From positions 70,963,999 through 71,027,998 of the forward strand of contig NC_086382.1 of NCBI RefSeq assembly GCF_036588685.1: a stretch of 64,000 nt of DNA, given 5' to 3'. Shown one piece after another: positions 24,998 to 39,900 of this stretch. The position numbers and the translations under genes were made by a program. This DNA comes from Mytilus trossulus. Taxonomy: Eukaryota > Mollusca > Bivalvia > Mytilida > Mytilidae. Within the stretch, counting starts at the first letter, position 1; every line of letters begins with the position of its first letter. A model generated the notes under the pieces. The model made no database searches and was not told the origin of the DNA. It saw only the letters and a list, made by a program, of their open reading frames with translations.

Positions 24998-27900
24998 TGT
25001 GAGAGAGTAGTTGCCAAAGATTTTCATTTGTATCTCATATTAGTTATGTATATTGTAACTGTATACAGGTGTAATACCACCAAATCGTGGTACGTCACAT
25101 CCGGTTGTATACGAAAATAGGTCGAAAAGAATATTGACTTGAATTTTACACTTGTAGGTATAAATTAATCCTACACTATATTGCAGTAAAACATTTCTGT
25201 TTCATAAACATATGTTTTGGATATTTTAAAGGAAACATATTTTTTTTATTTTGGGTTTCTATACAATATTTTGTAAAATTGAGTTTACATGTTTATCATA
25301 AGCTTGTACAATGGTTAAATAAGGGAAGTATTTGATTGGTTATCTTCCAGTGTTGGTTATTTTCCTATATACAATGAATTGTCATGTGATTTTTTTCTAT
25401 TGTACTGGACAGGATAAATTTTTACTCATGCTTAGTTTTTTTTTATTTGAAACAAAGATAAATTCTGCACAAATTTTTATAGAGTGCAAATTTAACAAAG
25501 AATAATAGGGGAACTCAATGGTTGCATTACACCTATTAACACACAATATAATATTTTCCGAGAAATTTGATCGTGCATTGCATAATAAAACGTGTTACAT
25601 TTGGTTGAAAAAAGTTAATGTTGATACTAGTATTCTTTTTAATCAAATTGAAATGTAGCGATGTTCTTGCAGTAGAAAATAATATGAGAAAAAAAAATGA
25701 CGTTTGATTTATTCCCGATGCCTAACTATGAGTATATATATAAATAGCTGATTATCAACATGACAAAAGTCACAAATAAAAAAATTCAAACTATGGCTGA
25801 TCCATCGAATCAATGCAATTATTTAGGGATTACAAACTTCTGAAAAATACATAAGATAGCAGATGTTTTATATGTTCATTTCTTAAAGCCGAATTTGACC
25901 AGTGTAAATATATAGCTTAAAATAAATCTTAAATTGACGATTCAATTCTAATCAAGTCAAACACTTTAACCTGAAATACATGTTCTTAACTATATTGCTG
26001 ATTCATGTGATCAACATGAAATCAAAAACCTAAAAATTCTTCCTACTAGTTAACAAACAAAAAGAAACATGGTGTAAACACGACCAGATCAAATCATTGA
26101 ATAACAACACGTTTTTATTGTTTGCAGTTAAAGTTTGTGAAACATAGACTGTTAAATCGAAAACTTCTATAACAATTTGCATTGTATTTTCTTATTCATA
26201 CTAATTTATACGTACTATTTTTCTGAATGATAGCCTTTAAGGCGCGTTACTCCGATAGTTATTCCTACAATCACGAATGGAACGCCTGAAGAAAAATATT
26301 TTTGTTACTGCCTCCTGTATTATTTGTATGCATATGCTATTTTTTAAATCAATACTTTTCATACATGGATAGACATAGTTTGAATCAAATCTATATTGTT
26401 TTAAAGTAGGAAACATTAAGTTGATCAAATTTGAATATATCAAATACAAAATTAATCTGAATCATATATTGGCTTACATCTACAAATTGGCTACGTTCAA
26501 TTTTGATGAAACAACCGCCAAATAGCTGCGCATATTTAGTTCATCTTCCCTGGATTTAGTCGAGTTTTAATTCTTGCATTTGTTTTCTCGGTCTAATTTT
26601 GGTTTATTAAGACAGATTGCCCATTCAGTATATTCAGTTCTTTTTTAAATTATTTTATTAATTGGCAAAATTATAAATAATAGTTTCGGTTTCCTTTATT
26701 GTTTACGTTTGGTAAATTTACAAACCGGACACAGCGTCTTTTTACACTAATCACCTTTTAAATAAATTATGTACATTTTTTTATTTTAAATATAAAACAT
26801 ATTTTATTAACAATCGCCTGTTACATCAACCCTCAGTTGCCCAGGAGAGCAACTAAAGGGTCCCCAATTGTTACAGTCTCATTTGTCGGGGGAAAAGCAA
26901 ATGAGAAAAAAACTCCAACTATGAATTATTAACATCAACCTTTAAAAATATTATCTGTCCTTGTAAAAATGTACATGTACCTGCAATCATTATCGATGTA
27001 TGTATCTTTACTTCTCACCATATATAATTTTTTTAAATAAAGTATGTTTTGTATCTTTATAATTTTTCACAAAAGCTACCTGTATTTATTAGGCAGTTTC
27101 AATGTTACCGTACATCAAGTCTTTTTTTATGTTAATTTCAATTACATTTAAATTCTAGTCATGTGATCATTTACCACGTGCGATTTGTTAAAGGGATGTG
27201 TTACAGTAGTTCATTCATAAAAAAATGGATTATTTAATGATTTTTGATTTCAGAAGAGGTTTTATTTCAAAGATATGGTGGGTAAATATTTGTTTATAAA
27301 ATGAACCTATTGATACAACATGTCTTGTTACAATTATATGATATACCTGAATTACATACAGAATAGAAATAAATTATGTACTTGTCAGCTATTTTTAATG
27401 CAACAATAAGCAAAAATGTCAAAAAAAGTATATTCTTACCCCAAGCAAATGGTAAATAAAAACGTACTTCAGATTTTCTCTTGAAGACAACGGTGACAGA
27501 TCTAGCTACTGATATTCCTTCACATAACATAAGGAAGAATACAACCAAAAACACGTAATGTAGAACAGCTGTTACTATAATACAAGCAATCTGAAATAGA
27601 CATGTACAACAGAGCCGATAGATAAAAATACATCTGTGGACGTTTACTTAAAAAGTTAAAATACAATGGAGTTGATGTTCTCATGCAGCATTTCTGAGGC
27701 AGTTTTTAATGGGAGTTTGATATGATCTTTGTTAACGTATTTTAGTGTTTCACTGTATGCGTGTCAATTGCAGGAAACGATACTCTGTTGATCCGTCCCT
27801 TTATTTCAATTGATAGGCCTGTTTACGGATATTGTGTTACAAAACTTTGAAAATATTTAAAATATGCGAATGTATCTCCCTCATGCAAAACTCTGATTCC

Positions 27901-30900
27901 TTGCCTTGTTATGGATATACGTTATTGTTCTTTTTTTTCAAAGCTCTTCATCTTTTCAATAAGCTTTGGATTTGCAAATATGTTGTTCTCACTGAAAAGA
28001 AAATAACTAATGAAATGTGCATCTGGTGTTGATAACATTGGAAACCATTACTCGAATGTAATTACCCTATAAGCTAATATGACTGACATTGGAGCATGAA
28101 CACTATACGAACTTCATGTTACAGAATGTATCACATTCTTATTAGTACAATACTCACCTCATTGTCTGTGACGTTTGTAGAACTTAAGAAAACGGAATAT
28201 CCAATGATCAATACTACACACATATTCGATAAAATAACAGTCCATTCATTTTTAACATACCTAGAAGTGTACATATATTATTCAACAATCACAACTATAA
28301 ATTTATATTCATATCAAATATATGTACATGTATAACAAAGAAGATGTTGTATGATTGCCAATGTGATAACTCTCCACGAGAAATGCATAGATTTAGACGG
28401 AACATTAAATTACATCGACAAAAATCAAATGTTTGCATCTGTTTATCAACTACTATATAATAGATAAAATAGGTCAAAACTAAGAATCCTTGACAGATGA
28501 TTATAATGTAATTTTACCAAATAAATAAACGTATTCTTGTTTTGCAGGCAAATTGATTGTTATGTTAAAGTTGTATGAAACGAGTTTCTTGTATTTGTCT
28601 TACGGAGGTTAAAATCATGGATTAGTGTGGTCATTTCATACTGCAACTCTGAAATCAAATTATTGAAGCACTTATAATGCAGATTAATCCACACCAGAGG
28701 ACGCAAAGATTTCATATTTGACAGGATATCAATATCCTATGAAGTATATGACAAATTAACGTTTATCAATGGGAGTATAGCAAGGAATATTTTTAGAAGA
28801 GCTTTTGATTAATTTTAAGATTTCTAAAATGGTGTCACATTACTCTTTAGTTTGTTAATGTTCTTTTTTTCTTTTAGTAAACATGCCTTTTGTTTATTAG
28901 AGCACACATTTATCTGCATAACAATTCCTGTATATTGTGTATTTAGATATTGTACACGTGTATTATTCTGTCGTTTTAATATCTTACCTCCAGAATATAT
29001 AGTAAGTAATGAGGGTAAGAGTACACCCTAATATTGATAGTCCACAACCAACAAAAGTGATAATTTCCAAGGCTCTCTGGTGTAATTCTGTCTAAAATGT
29101 ACATAAAATTGAAAATGACAATGGGAAATATACCAACGAGACAACAATCCGACCATAGAGCTGACAACAGCCGAAGCCCATGTAATTAGGCTTCGGAAAG
29201 GGTGCTCTCTAGATTTTTTTTTTTTTTTTTTTTATCGTAAACACAATGTTGTTTTGTGCACACATTTATCTGCATAACAATTCCTTTCGATAGTGTATTC
29301 TGACACAATACAAGTGTATTATTCTGTCTTTTTTTCAATCCGACCTCCAGAAAACCTCCGGATAACATGTTTCTTATTTATTGAATGAGAATATCTATTT
29401 TTTCTTTAAGGTTCACGCAATGTTTTGATAATAAAATGATATATCAAACATTACTTTAATCAGTCAGTCAAATTACGCTAACTGCACAGTTAAGGCTAAA
29501 TCTTAAATGTCATTAGTAAAGATTTATTTAAATCCGAATAATGGCACAGGTATATTAGGATTTTTAAAGCAACACTTCGCGTCTTATCTTAACCATTGGT
29601 ATAAACGATACCAGGGTTGCGTTTAACATAGTAGCAACTACATATATTTGTGTCTACTGAACGAGTGGCTAGTCTAGCTGCTATCAATATAAATGTAGCA
29701 GTTAGGTTAGTTTCCGTTCAATAGTCATAAATCTACGTGGCACTATGTAGCCGCTCCGATATTGAACGTAACCCTGATTAATAATTACGTGCGCAATTTT
29801 CGTGTTTTATCAACAAAGGACACTGGTGTTAGAATCAATACAGTTGAAAGGCGAAAACCCAAAAACGAGGTTCAAGAGCAAAAGTTCACAAAAAACAGGG
29901 TACACCTGCCTAACAGATATCGTAGTTTGAAATCAAATTTTCCTTCGTGCTGGTGCCTATCAGATACCGTACTTGAAAATCAAAGTTTCCTTTGTTCGTG
30001 TTTTCTAAACAGAAATTTCAAACAAACCTTATAAATATATTTTTTTAGTAGATCTACAGAATCGCTTTGGATGCAGTAAATTTATAAGTGTTTTTATTAT
30101 TATAATAATATAAGAAATTCATTGTCGACAGTTTTTTACATGAACACACAAATTTGTGGATGCGTATGTAAAATAAATCAAACTTACAATTTCAAAATCA
30201 CTAGGGCTCATCAATATGGCAAAATTAGTTAAATGATTGCATGTGCATGTAGAAACATTAGATTCAGTCTGTTTGAGATAACATCCGCTATTAGCCCAAC
30301 TTCTAGCACTGAAAAATAGACTCATATAAATCGAGACATAATGAAAGCTCAGATCATTATTTAAAAATATTGACAATGTTAAAAACAAAACAACATCAGT
30401 GAAATTTATTTTGTTTATTTTCCAATCTTCATAAAGATTTCAAGATCAAAATTAAATTCAGTTAAAATAATTTTTAAACAGAAATATGACCATCCTGGTC
30501 ATTTCATTTGAAGACCAGCAACACGATACAGTTCGACCAGATAAAGTTCATAAACAGATATCGTTTACATCATTTTAAAGATTTAGAAGATAGGAATAAT
30601 TACAAAATTGCCATGTTGAATTGAAATAAAAAGTACAATATCATTCATACAGCGTTGTCCATACGAACGAATTGCAGATTTGAGAATCAGTTTAATAAAC
30701 AAACTTAATAGGTATGATACGAGATATCTAGGTACATCTTTAGACAGGAGCTGATATAACTGTAACGACAATTACGGTCGGACAACGACATTGCAGTACA
30801 TGACAACAGCTATTACTATAGTTAAAACATACCTGAAGTTCCAATATCCACACGATATCTTGGGATCTGTGAATGTCACCTGTAGTTCAGGACAACAATA

Positions 30901-33900
30901 TGATGTCAATAACAATAAAATGCATGATAAAACTGGCAAATACACAAGGATAGAATATAGAAGCCGATATCGACAAACTCATATTTGACTTTATTTTTAT
31001 TTTCATTGCATGCATTTTACTTCTAGGAATGTTCTTTGTATACCAAAAAAAATTATCTGTATGAATAAAAGTCAAAAGTAGTTAATCGATATTCAAACAC
31101 CAATAATCCATTTACACGATACATGTCAAGGTAAACACAACTAAATAATCCATTTACACGATACATGTCAAGGTAAACACAACTAAAACTTCACCAATCG
31201 CAAAAGCTTTCAACAGAAAGAAATCTGGTACGTCGAAAAAAAATCAGTGTTTCGTTCTATGTAAAACATTGCATGAATTTAATGTGTTTGCAAAGTTATA
31301 TCAGTTGTACGCCTGCCTAACACGTGAACATTGATAAATCTAAAACTGAGGGAAACGCATTAAATATAAGAGGAGAACAACGACACAACATTTTAATTTA
31401 ACACACACAGAAACTGACTAAGTACTAAGATAATTCGTAATGAAAAATATAGATTCCACAACTGCGATAAGCGTATTGTAATATTTCTCCACTCGAGACA
31501 TTAAATTTTAATATTTAAAGCGCGAGGTTTGTCGAATATATAATACACGAGTTACAGTGGTGAAATCTGTTTCTCTTATGATTTTTATCATTCCTTTTCA
31601 GAGATTTGAGGAAAGTTGTGTACTTTTGATATGACGTTATCAGACATGGTCGCCTTTTTTCATGACGTCACAATAAGAAATTTTTTAAGAAAACAAGAAA
31701 ATTAAACAGACACAGCTTCCTCAGCCTCATTTTTAGACTTATATCTCGAATTTGACTTACACAGTCATCTCAGTACCAGAATCTATGACAAACGAGACGA
31801 TTTTAATTTTGAAATTATAAATTCCCCCACCTTAGTAGCAAATACCAACTTCATCTGCATATCTGCAGCTCCTACTCAGACTTTGTAAAACGTCATCAGT
31901 GTCTGAGTAGAAAGTTGATGAACCAGGGGTATGTAAAAGAACGTCTCGTCCTTTTTCTACAAAAAACTCATAGGAAGGTACCAAGACCTTGTTGATAAAT
32001 ATTCCGTACCAACTTCTCAAATAATACACGATGGTCGTGATGTATAGATTCTGAGAAATGATGTTGTTTATCATCTTTGTTCTAGTATTAATACTACTTT
32101 AACTGTTGAATGGTTTTATGTGATATCCGTTTGACGTGGCTCGGTACTTATACATCTCGTCAATGTGTTTGTATTGGCTTTCATTTTTTGGAGGTATGTT
32201 TTATATGCGACTTTTTGTATTTCTTTTGTTCTTATAACGTGACTCTGTACTTTAAAAGATCCCGTCAGTATGATATTGTTCTATAATATGTCATTATGAT
32301 ATATTTCTATTATGAATTACAATATACGTTGAATCACAAACGTCAAAATCATTCAATCGCGTAGTGGAATTAACTATTTTTGGATTCTTATACATTCTAT
32401 ACATAACTTTTGGACTAGTGTAAATCTCGGTCTATTTCTGAAATCTATTCTTACATACTTTTGATTTTTTAACCCTGTATGCTAACATTGCCTAGCCTAC
32501 GGAAATCTTAAAATTGTTTGTATGCACATTGCACGACAACATTATTCGATTTAAAATTTTCTAACGTCAGTCACTCATATCAATGAATGTGTTCGTAGAT
32601 AGTAGATGTTTTTGTTTTCTGTTAAATTGTTATACGATGATGACTGATGTACCCATATTTTGACTTTTTTATTTATTGTGTCTGTATATTTAACGCATCA
32701 ATGTCAATATAACGGAATTTGATGAGACTGTCATTGAAGTGAGAGGGTAAGCGCTATAGAACCAGGTTTAATCCACCATTTTCTACATTTGAAAATGCCT
32801 GTAACAAGTCAGGAATATGACAGTTCTTGTTCATTCGTTTTATTATGCGTTTTGTTATTTGATTTTGCCATGTGATTATGTACTTTCCGAATTGATTTTC
32901 CTCTAAGTTCAGTATTTTTGTGATTTTACTTTTTTAACGTCACAATTATATTTCAAACAATTATTTGCCGAGAACAGATTTTTCACTAATGAGGAGAAAT
33001 GTTTTTCTCTCACCGATCAGGAAATGTGAAAATAGCACAAAAACAAGAATGTGTCCTAAGTACACGAATGCCCCACTCGCACTATCATTTCTATGTTCAG
33101 TGGACCATGAAATTGGGATAAAAACTTTAATTTGGCATTAAAATTAGAAAGATAATATCATAGGGAGCATGTGTACTAAGTTTCAAGTGGATTGGACTTA
33201 AACTTCACCAAAAACTACCTTGACCAAAAACTGTAACCTGAAGCGGGACGAACGGACGGACAAAAGAACGAACGAACAGACTTACAGACAAGAAAACATG
33301 ATGCTCCTCTACTATCGTAGGTGGGGCATAATTAGAGAAGTTAACCATTGACATTTCGGACTAATTTTGTAAATGTGTTGCATTACTTTTAAAAGATTTG
33401 TCTTTCCAGAAGTCAGGTCTCGGTTGTACAATATAATGAGGGTATATATGAAAACACGTATCGTTCTTATTAAAAAAGAAAATATACGTTTATGTTTTTA
33501 AATATTATTTACTTCCTATCAAATTACTTTGCATAATATACAATATGTATGGAATGATTTATTTCAATCACTTAACTCTATAAACTTGCAAATTATTGTT
33601 CTTTTTAAATATACAATACTACTTAAAATAAGTCAGTGTACAATTTACCTTTTTATTTTGCTCAAATCTGATTGTAATATTTTCTTTTAAGATGTCAATA
33701 GCTTGGCCAAAAGATACCGAAATCACGTCAGAACCAACTGATCTAAAACAAACATGTTTGCCTTGATTACTTAAGCTAAGACATGTTTTTTTTGTAATTT
33801 CTTCGGGTCAGAACAAACAAAAGAAACACACATATTCTGTCTTAGGAGTATTACAGTTGTAAAAATAAGCATAGAAATAAACAGTCAATAACCCAAAGTG

Positions 33901-36900
33901 CTTTTAAATAGTTATGAGTTGTAATAATCAGCGATTTGTTCATAAAATCAAGAAAACACGATGGAAGCAATAGTTAACGTTTCTCGTCCTTTTTGGTTTA
34001 TTAATCTCTAAATATTTGATATTTTCTTACTAACCTGAAATGAAAAATAAATCCTACCTATATCCCGAGGTTATCCAAATCGCTCAGTCAGAATTCTTTA
34101 TACACCTTTCAAAGCGCTTCGAACGAATAAAATTATTAAATGTGTTGTTTTTAATATTTCACAATATCAATCGTCCGTCATAATTTTTTAAATAACTACT
34201 GCATATTGTGGCCACATTTAAAGGATTCAAAAAGTTTCAATTCGAATTTCGATAGAGATACAATTTCTTCAAATTGAACTACTAACAAATGGATATATAA
34301 ACTCATAAATCAATAACAATGTGACAAAACATTAAAATAAAAACTAGAAATACAATCATCAATCTAAAAACAACATACATGGTTATACATATCCAAATGA
34401 CTGATCAACAAAAATTCAACCAACTGGGGTTGATCTCAAATGTTCCAGATGGATAGGTTGACGAATAACATGGCTTCAACATGGCTTACACTTATTGTAA
34501 AGGAAAACCATTAATCTTAAAGCGGTATGTCATATGGGTGCATCAAAAATGTTAACTAAGATTTAATTTGAACAGCTAGTTAAAGCATAAATACACTGTA
34601 TGGAAAAATAACAGATGTGATATGACTGCCAATGAGACAACATTCCACCATTGACCAAATGACAAAGGTTTTAACAACTATAGGCTACCTTTAACAATGG
34701 GTAAAATATATACCCAATAGTCAGCTATAATGGCCCAAAAATAACAAATGTAAATCTACTCAAACGAAAACCACTGAACTCGATTCCTGTAATAGAAGAG
34801 GGTCATCAGACATTTAAATCTATATGAGAAAGTTATTGTTAGTTAACGATGACAGAGTACGTTTTGTAAATAGATTATGTTTTCTACACATTTATATCGT
34901 AAAATATCAGCCGCGAGCCACCATATCAACCTTTTTGGCGAGTGAGCGTAGCGAACGAGCTAAAAAGTTTCACATTGTGTCGAGAAAACCCGATTATCTT
35001 TTTTTTCGTTCTATTAATTGTATTTTTTCTTCTCCCTAAGACAGTTTTACGCTTGACGAAAACAAGATTGATAACGTCTCCTCTCGCATTGTGACGTCGC
35101 TGATAACCTCTCCTCTCACATTGTGACGTCGCTGATAATGCCTTGTCTCGTTTTGAAGTCTTGATACGAGAATTACTCGACAGAGCAGAGTGATATAGGC
35201 GTAGGGAAGGACGATAAAAAGGAGTAGTTAAGTGATTTACATACCTATTGGGCGTTGTTGGAAGTATACCGGACAATGTTCTGTAGAGGGCCGCTGTGTA
35301 AAAAGTATCTGAAAGAATATTTAATATGAGTGTACTGTCATCAATATCTAAAATGAGTTGACGATAATTGTAACAAGTAAAATTCTTTAAATTTCAAAAT
35401 ATTTACCTCTCTAACTTTTAAGTTTGAGCTGTTTGTGGTTATTATATGAGTAGCAAAGTAATTATAAGAAAGACAACGAAGGAAATACTAATTCACAATA
35501 ATGGTGCCTGCCCGTTATTTATGATACTATATAAATTCAAAAGAAAAAAAGATATAGGATAAACTACATGAGACGAGAAATTTTTTTTTGTTTTTGTTTT
35601 TTGTTTTTATTTATTGTTTTTTGTCTTGTTTTTGTCTTCTCGAACTTTTAAATATTCTCATTGTTTATGCATTAAGTTGGGAAAAAAACAGTTCGTTTTA
35701 ATTATACAAACCTTGAAGAGATGGTTGGTTTGCAAGAATTAATTTTGACATCGAATTTGAATCTGGCGGGAAAGTAAGGTTCTTCGTCAAAGTTGAAACC
35801 TCTATAACTAAAAAATAAAATTCCATTCATTTTGTTGATGAATAACATTTAATTGATTTTATCATATAGAATAAAAAAACATTTTTTTTAAAAGTTTTTA
35901 ATAACCATACTGTATAAGTACCCTTATAACCATCACCACGGTTAAATTTTCAAAATTAATCTCTTTATCGTCATAAGTATATACATTTATTCTTTCCTCG
36001 ATACCTTTAATTCAGCGTTGTAGTTTGAATACACGAAATAAGACTCAATAAAATAACATTAAGTTATCGGTGTCGGAATATGTATCTTCCAAGTGTTCGG
36101 TTTTGACTGATGTAGGTAAATCTAGAAAACCGTCAGGCGATTACAATTATTACATGTCATTTTTATATTTTGATTATCCATTTAAATCTTGCAAAGTAAG
36201 AGTTTTCATAAACTAAAATTCTACTTATATGTACAATGTTTATACCCATACAGGATAATTTGCTTTTTATCAGTTCATGGTTTGTTTCAGAAGTATACTC
36301 TATGAAGACCTGTTGGTGACCTTCTGCTGTTGTGTTTTTTTATTTTGGTCGGGTTGTTGTCTCTTTGACACATTCCCCATTTCCATTCTCAATTTTATCT
36401 TAACAAGATGTATCACTGCTTGTATTCATTTAGTTCAGACGGTATACATGAAAGTAAGCTTACCTAAGTTTGTTTTGATAATGGTTATGGTTTGATTAGG
36501 TAGTAAACTCTGTTGAACGAGACTACCTAGACTATCTACTATTCCCATTATTTTTGATGCACCTTCGTCGGATTGGTCCTGTAAAGATTTATATGATATC
36601 ATTTTCAATGAAATATGTAAAAGTATAATCTATTTAAAATTTTGATTTTAACCGACCATCATTATCTATATCAAGATGTAAGGCAAGATGTATCTTGATG
36701 ACTAGTGCCACATGTGAAGCAGGATATTTTACCCTACCAGAGAACCTGAGATCACCCCCGCTTTTTGTTTGGTTTGTAATAATCTTTTGTTTTCTATATT
36801 GTGTTTTGTACAGTTCTACTTTGTGTCTGGGCATCTTGTTTCTTGTCTTCGATTGATGGTTTGAATGTCCGACTGGTATCTTTCTCTTTGATTATGAATT

Positions 36901-39900
36901 CTTTATTTGAAACCGAGAGACTTATAACAAAGTATAATGTATCCATTCTGAAAATCAGATGCTTATATATACGTTTGCCATTTTTTTTAATGATGCTAAT
37001 GATTGCAATAGAAAAGATTAATTGACAAAAAATATAAAGCAATCAAGAAATCACTCTTCTTAAAAACTTTACCTCCGCATTAACTTCATTCCAGCTACCG
37101 CTATTATCTGTATCCAATATAGAATTTAGAACTTCTCCGAATTTCTGAAAGGAAATTCGATTTATATCAAATTTATCTATAATAACATGTTGTTAAGGTT
37201 GTATTTAACACTACAGAGAGAAAACTCTGTAAAATCAGTTAAACGTTTTAATTACGTTGTGTTGTTAAGGGAATATTAAGCTTCTCACTGATCAAAATTA
37301 GTGTTTGTCAAACTGCTTTATCACCAGTAAAATATTTCTGATAATTTGGTTGGTTCAAATGTTTTGACATTTTTTTTATTCTTGTCAAAGGGTCAGACTA
37401 AATACTTTGTTTACATTTTATGAAAACTAAACGACCTAAATTGATTTTAGTGAAGGTGTTGGGTACCACCTCAGATATGGACAGTTATACCACTGTTCGT
37501 TTGTGTCATTATATAGCTTTTTTGCAAATTGACAAAAGGTACGAACAAACGTAAAGGGAGCACGTATTACATTTCCACAATAACAGTTAAAAGATTCTTT
37601 GTTTTATCCAACAAAACAGCATTCTTTTTTTAATCAAGCTTATTTTTCAAAAATAATAAACTCGCAAATAATACACGATTTTAATATAATCAAACAGAGA
37701 AAAATAGTCTCAAATACATTTACGTTCGGATACGTTACTTACGTAAACCACGAGACCACAAATTTCCGCAGGACTTTTTTAAGCACGAGTTTCACGATTA
37801 ACATTTCAATGCCATTATTGAAGTACGTTAGTCTAAATTTAACGACAAGATTCATGTTTATTTTTATTTTTTATAGTACGCTTTTAGCAAATTGTCAAAG
37901 TGAAATATCGAGATTTGCGTAAAAATGATGCTTAAATGGTTTTAAAAAGTAATGCTGAATAAATCTAGAAAAACAGATTTTGTATTTCAAGAAAATAAAT
38001 TTACAATTTTGCACCATATATGTTGTGGATTTTATAATGACGATTTAACAGTACACCTGTTTGGAAGATAGATGCCAAATTGTCACTTATCGACCAGTGG
38101 CTAATATTTCATGAATTTTCAGGACTATATGCAAAACGCAATTATTCGGTAAAATGACCGTTCCATTGCTCCGGTTTATCATATATACAAATTAGGGGAG
38201 GAGGGCAATAAATCTTACCAGAGGAGAGGCGATGATTCAAAAGTTATTAAACGAGCAACAGCATATGGCATAGTATGAAGATCGTTTTTTTTTCTTCATT
38301 TGTCATTTTACTTTTTTGATCACTGTAAGTTTTGAATCAAGGAAGTATTTGTGTTTTGATTTTCTTATTTTTCTATAAGGGAAGACGACAATGTATTTGC
38401 GTTGACATTGTCTTAGGTTAAACAGTGCAACATCGTAATATTAAAAAGTGGGGGAGGGGCCGGTTTTTAGCCATTTAGGGGCAGTTTTCTTGTCCGACTA
38501 CTCTATATTTAGGATATTTTGTAGTGTTGTTCCCTCCAACCTGGCGTTATCATATTTTAACCGATCGTACGTCCTGAAATCCTTAATATATCTCAAGAAA
38601 AATTGAATTTAATAAGTGTAATTGCATGTAGGATAATTGTACAAAGTTCCACGACTAGTTAAATATGTCAAAATAAAGGATCCCTAAAACGAGTTTTACG
38701 TATGATTCGTCGAGCATATGTACCTTTCGTCAATTTGTAAGAAAGCTCTATTTATTTTCGTAATGAGGTTTTTAATTCCACAATATTAGGTTGCATGATT
38801 ATTATACCTTTTATCGACCATTTTATACCTACTGCATCTTGTACTGTTTTGTCTTAATTCTATCGTATTTTTTATTGGATTGTGTTTTTACTCTTCAATA
38901 GTTAGTGTGAATTCCTTAAAACTTCAAATAAAAACTTGATAGTAAAAATATTCGTCAGATGAACGTCATCATCATGATAAGACATATTCCCCGATCAAAC
39001 ATTCATTTTCCGTTTTAGTCATGAGACTGATGTTGAAATACAAACAAATCCGGGATTTTCAGTCAGTAAAACATAGACGTAGATAATCCTATTCAGGTGA
39101 CATTTACAGTCATAATACAGTCAGGAATTTCTCGCTACATTGAAGACTTGTTGGTGACCTTCTGCTGTTGTTTTTTTTATTTTGGTCGGGTTGTTGTCTC
39201 TTTGACACATTCCCCATTTTCATTCTCAATTTTATAATACGTTTTGCTGATAAAACAGATGGAAAATTTACCTCGGAATCCACAGACGCATTTGCTGCTG
39301 TTCCTATGTCTATAATGTCAGTCAGGATGTTAGTAGTATGTTTCAAATCTCCAGATGTAGGAGGATTTTCTTTCCCTATAGCAGTATCTACAATATCCAG
39401 TACGCCAGATATACCTTCTGCTACCTTAACAGGATCAGTGATATTTCTAAGACTATTTACCTTCAATATAAATATTGTTTACAATAATTTGTTAAACATA
39501 ATGGTATTAAAGTATCAATGAGTCAGTTGCTGTTGATTTCAAAATGACTTTAACTAATTGTTATATGAAAATTGAAGTGAAATGGGAGTTGATTTATATT
39601 TTTAATACTTCAAGTATCTGTTATAAAATATTGATACATGCATAAGATACAACAAAAAATAAGCGACAACAAGTATAATGGCGAAATTAGTCAACAATTA
39701 CCGCTTCTGATGTTTCATGAAGTACCATATTAACACATTCTATATACACCGGGTCTTCCCAATCACCGTTGTCGTTGCATGTTCGAAAGGCATTACCTAC
39801 AAGTAAGCACAAAAGATAAGTAAAAATCATACTTCAGACTTTGTAAGTTATTAACAAGTTTCTGGATCGATGAATTACTTAAAATTTATAACCATGAAGA

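Noticed and set aside
31832-32074. 80-codon minus-strand ORF as an extra receptor exon
   Set aside because: The plus strand of its 3' part encodes an RT relic (IYDKRDDFNF), and the GAIN exons on both sides already join in phase without it.
34926-35276. 116-codon minus-strand ORF as a gene
   Set aside because: Its N-terminal part reads through the real receptor exon (SGILPTTPNR). The rest is intron and a GC-rich repeat patch.
36801-37042. Overlapping ORFs on both strands
   Set aside because: Intron sequence between two phase-matched GAIN exons, with no splice sites fitting the receptor frame.
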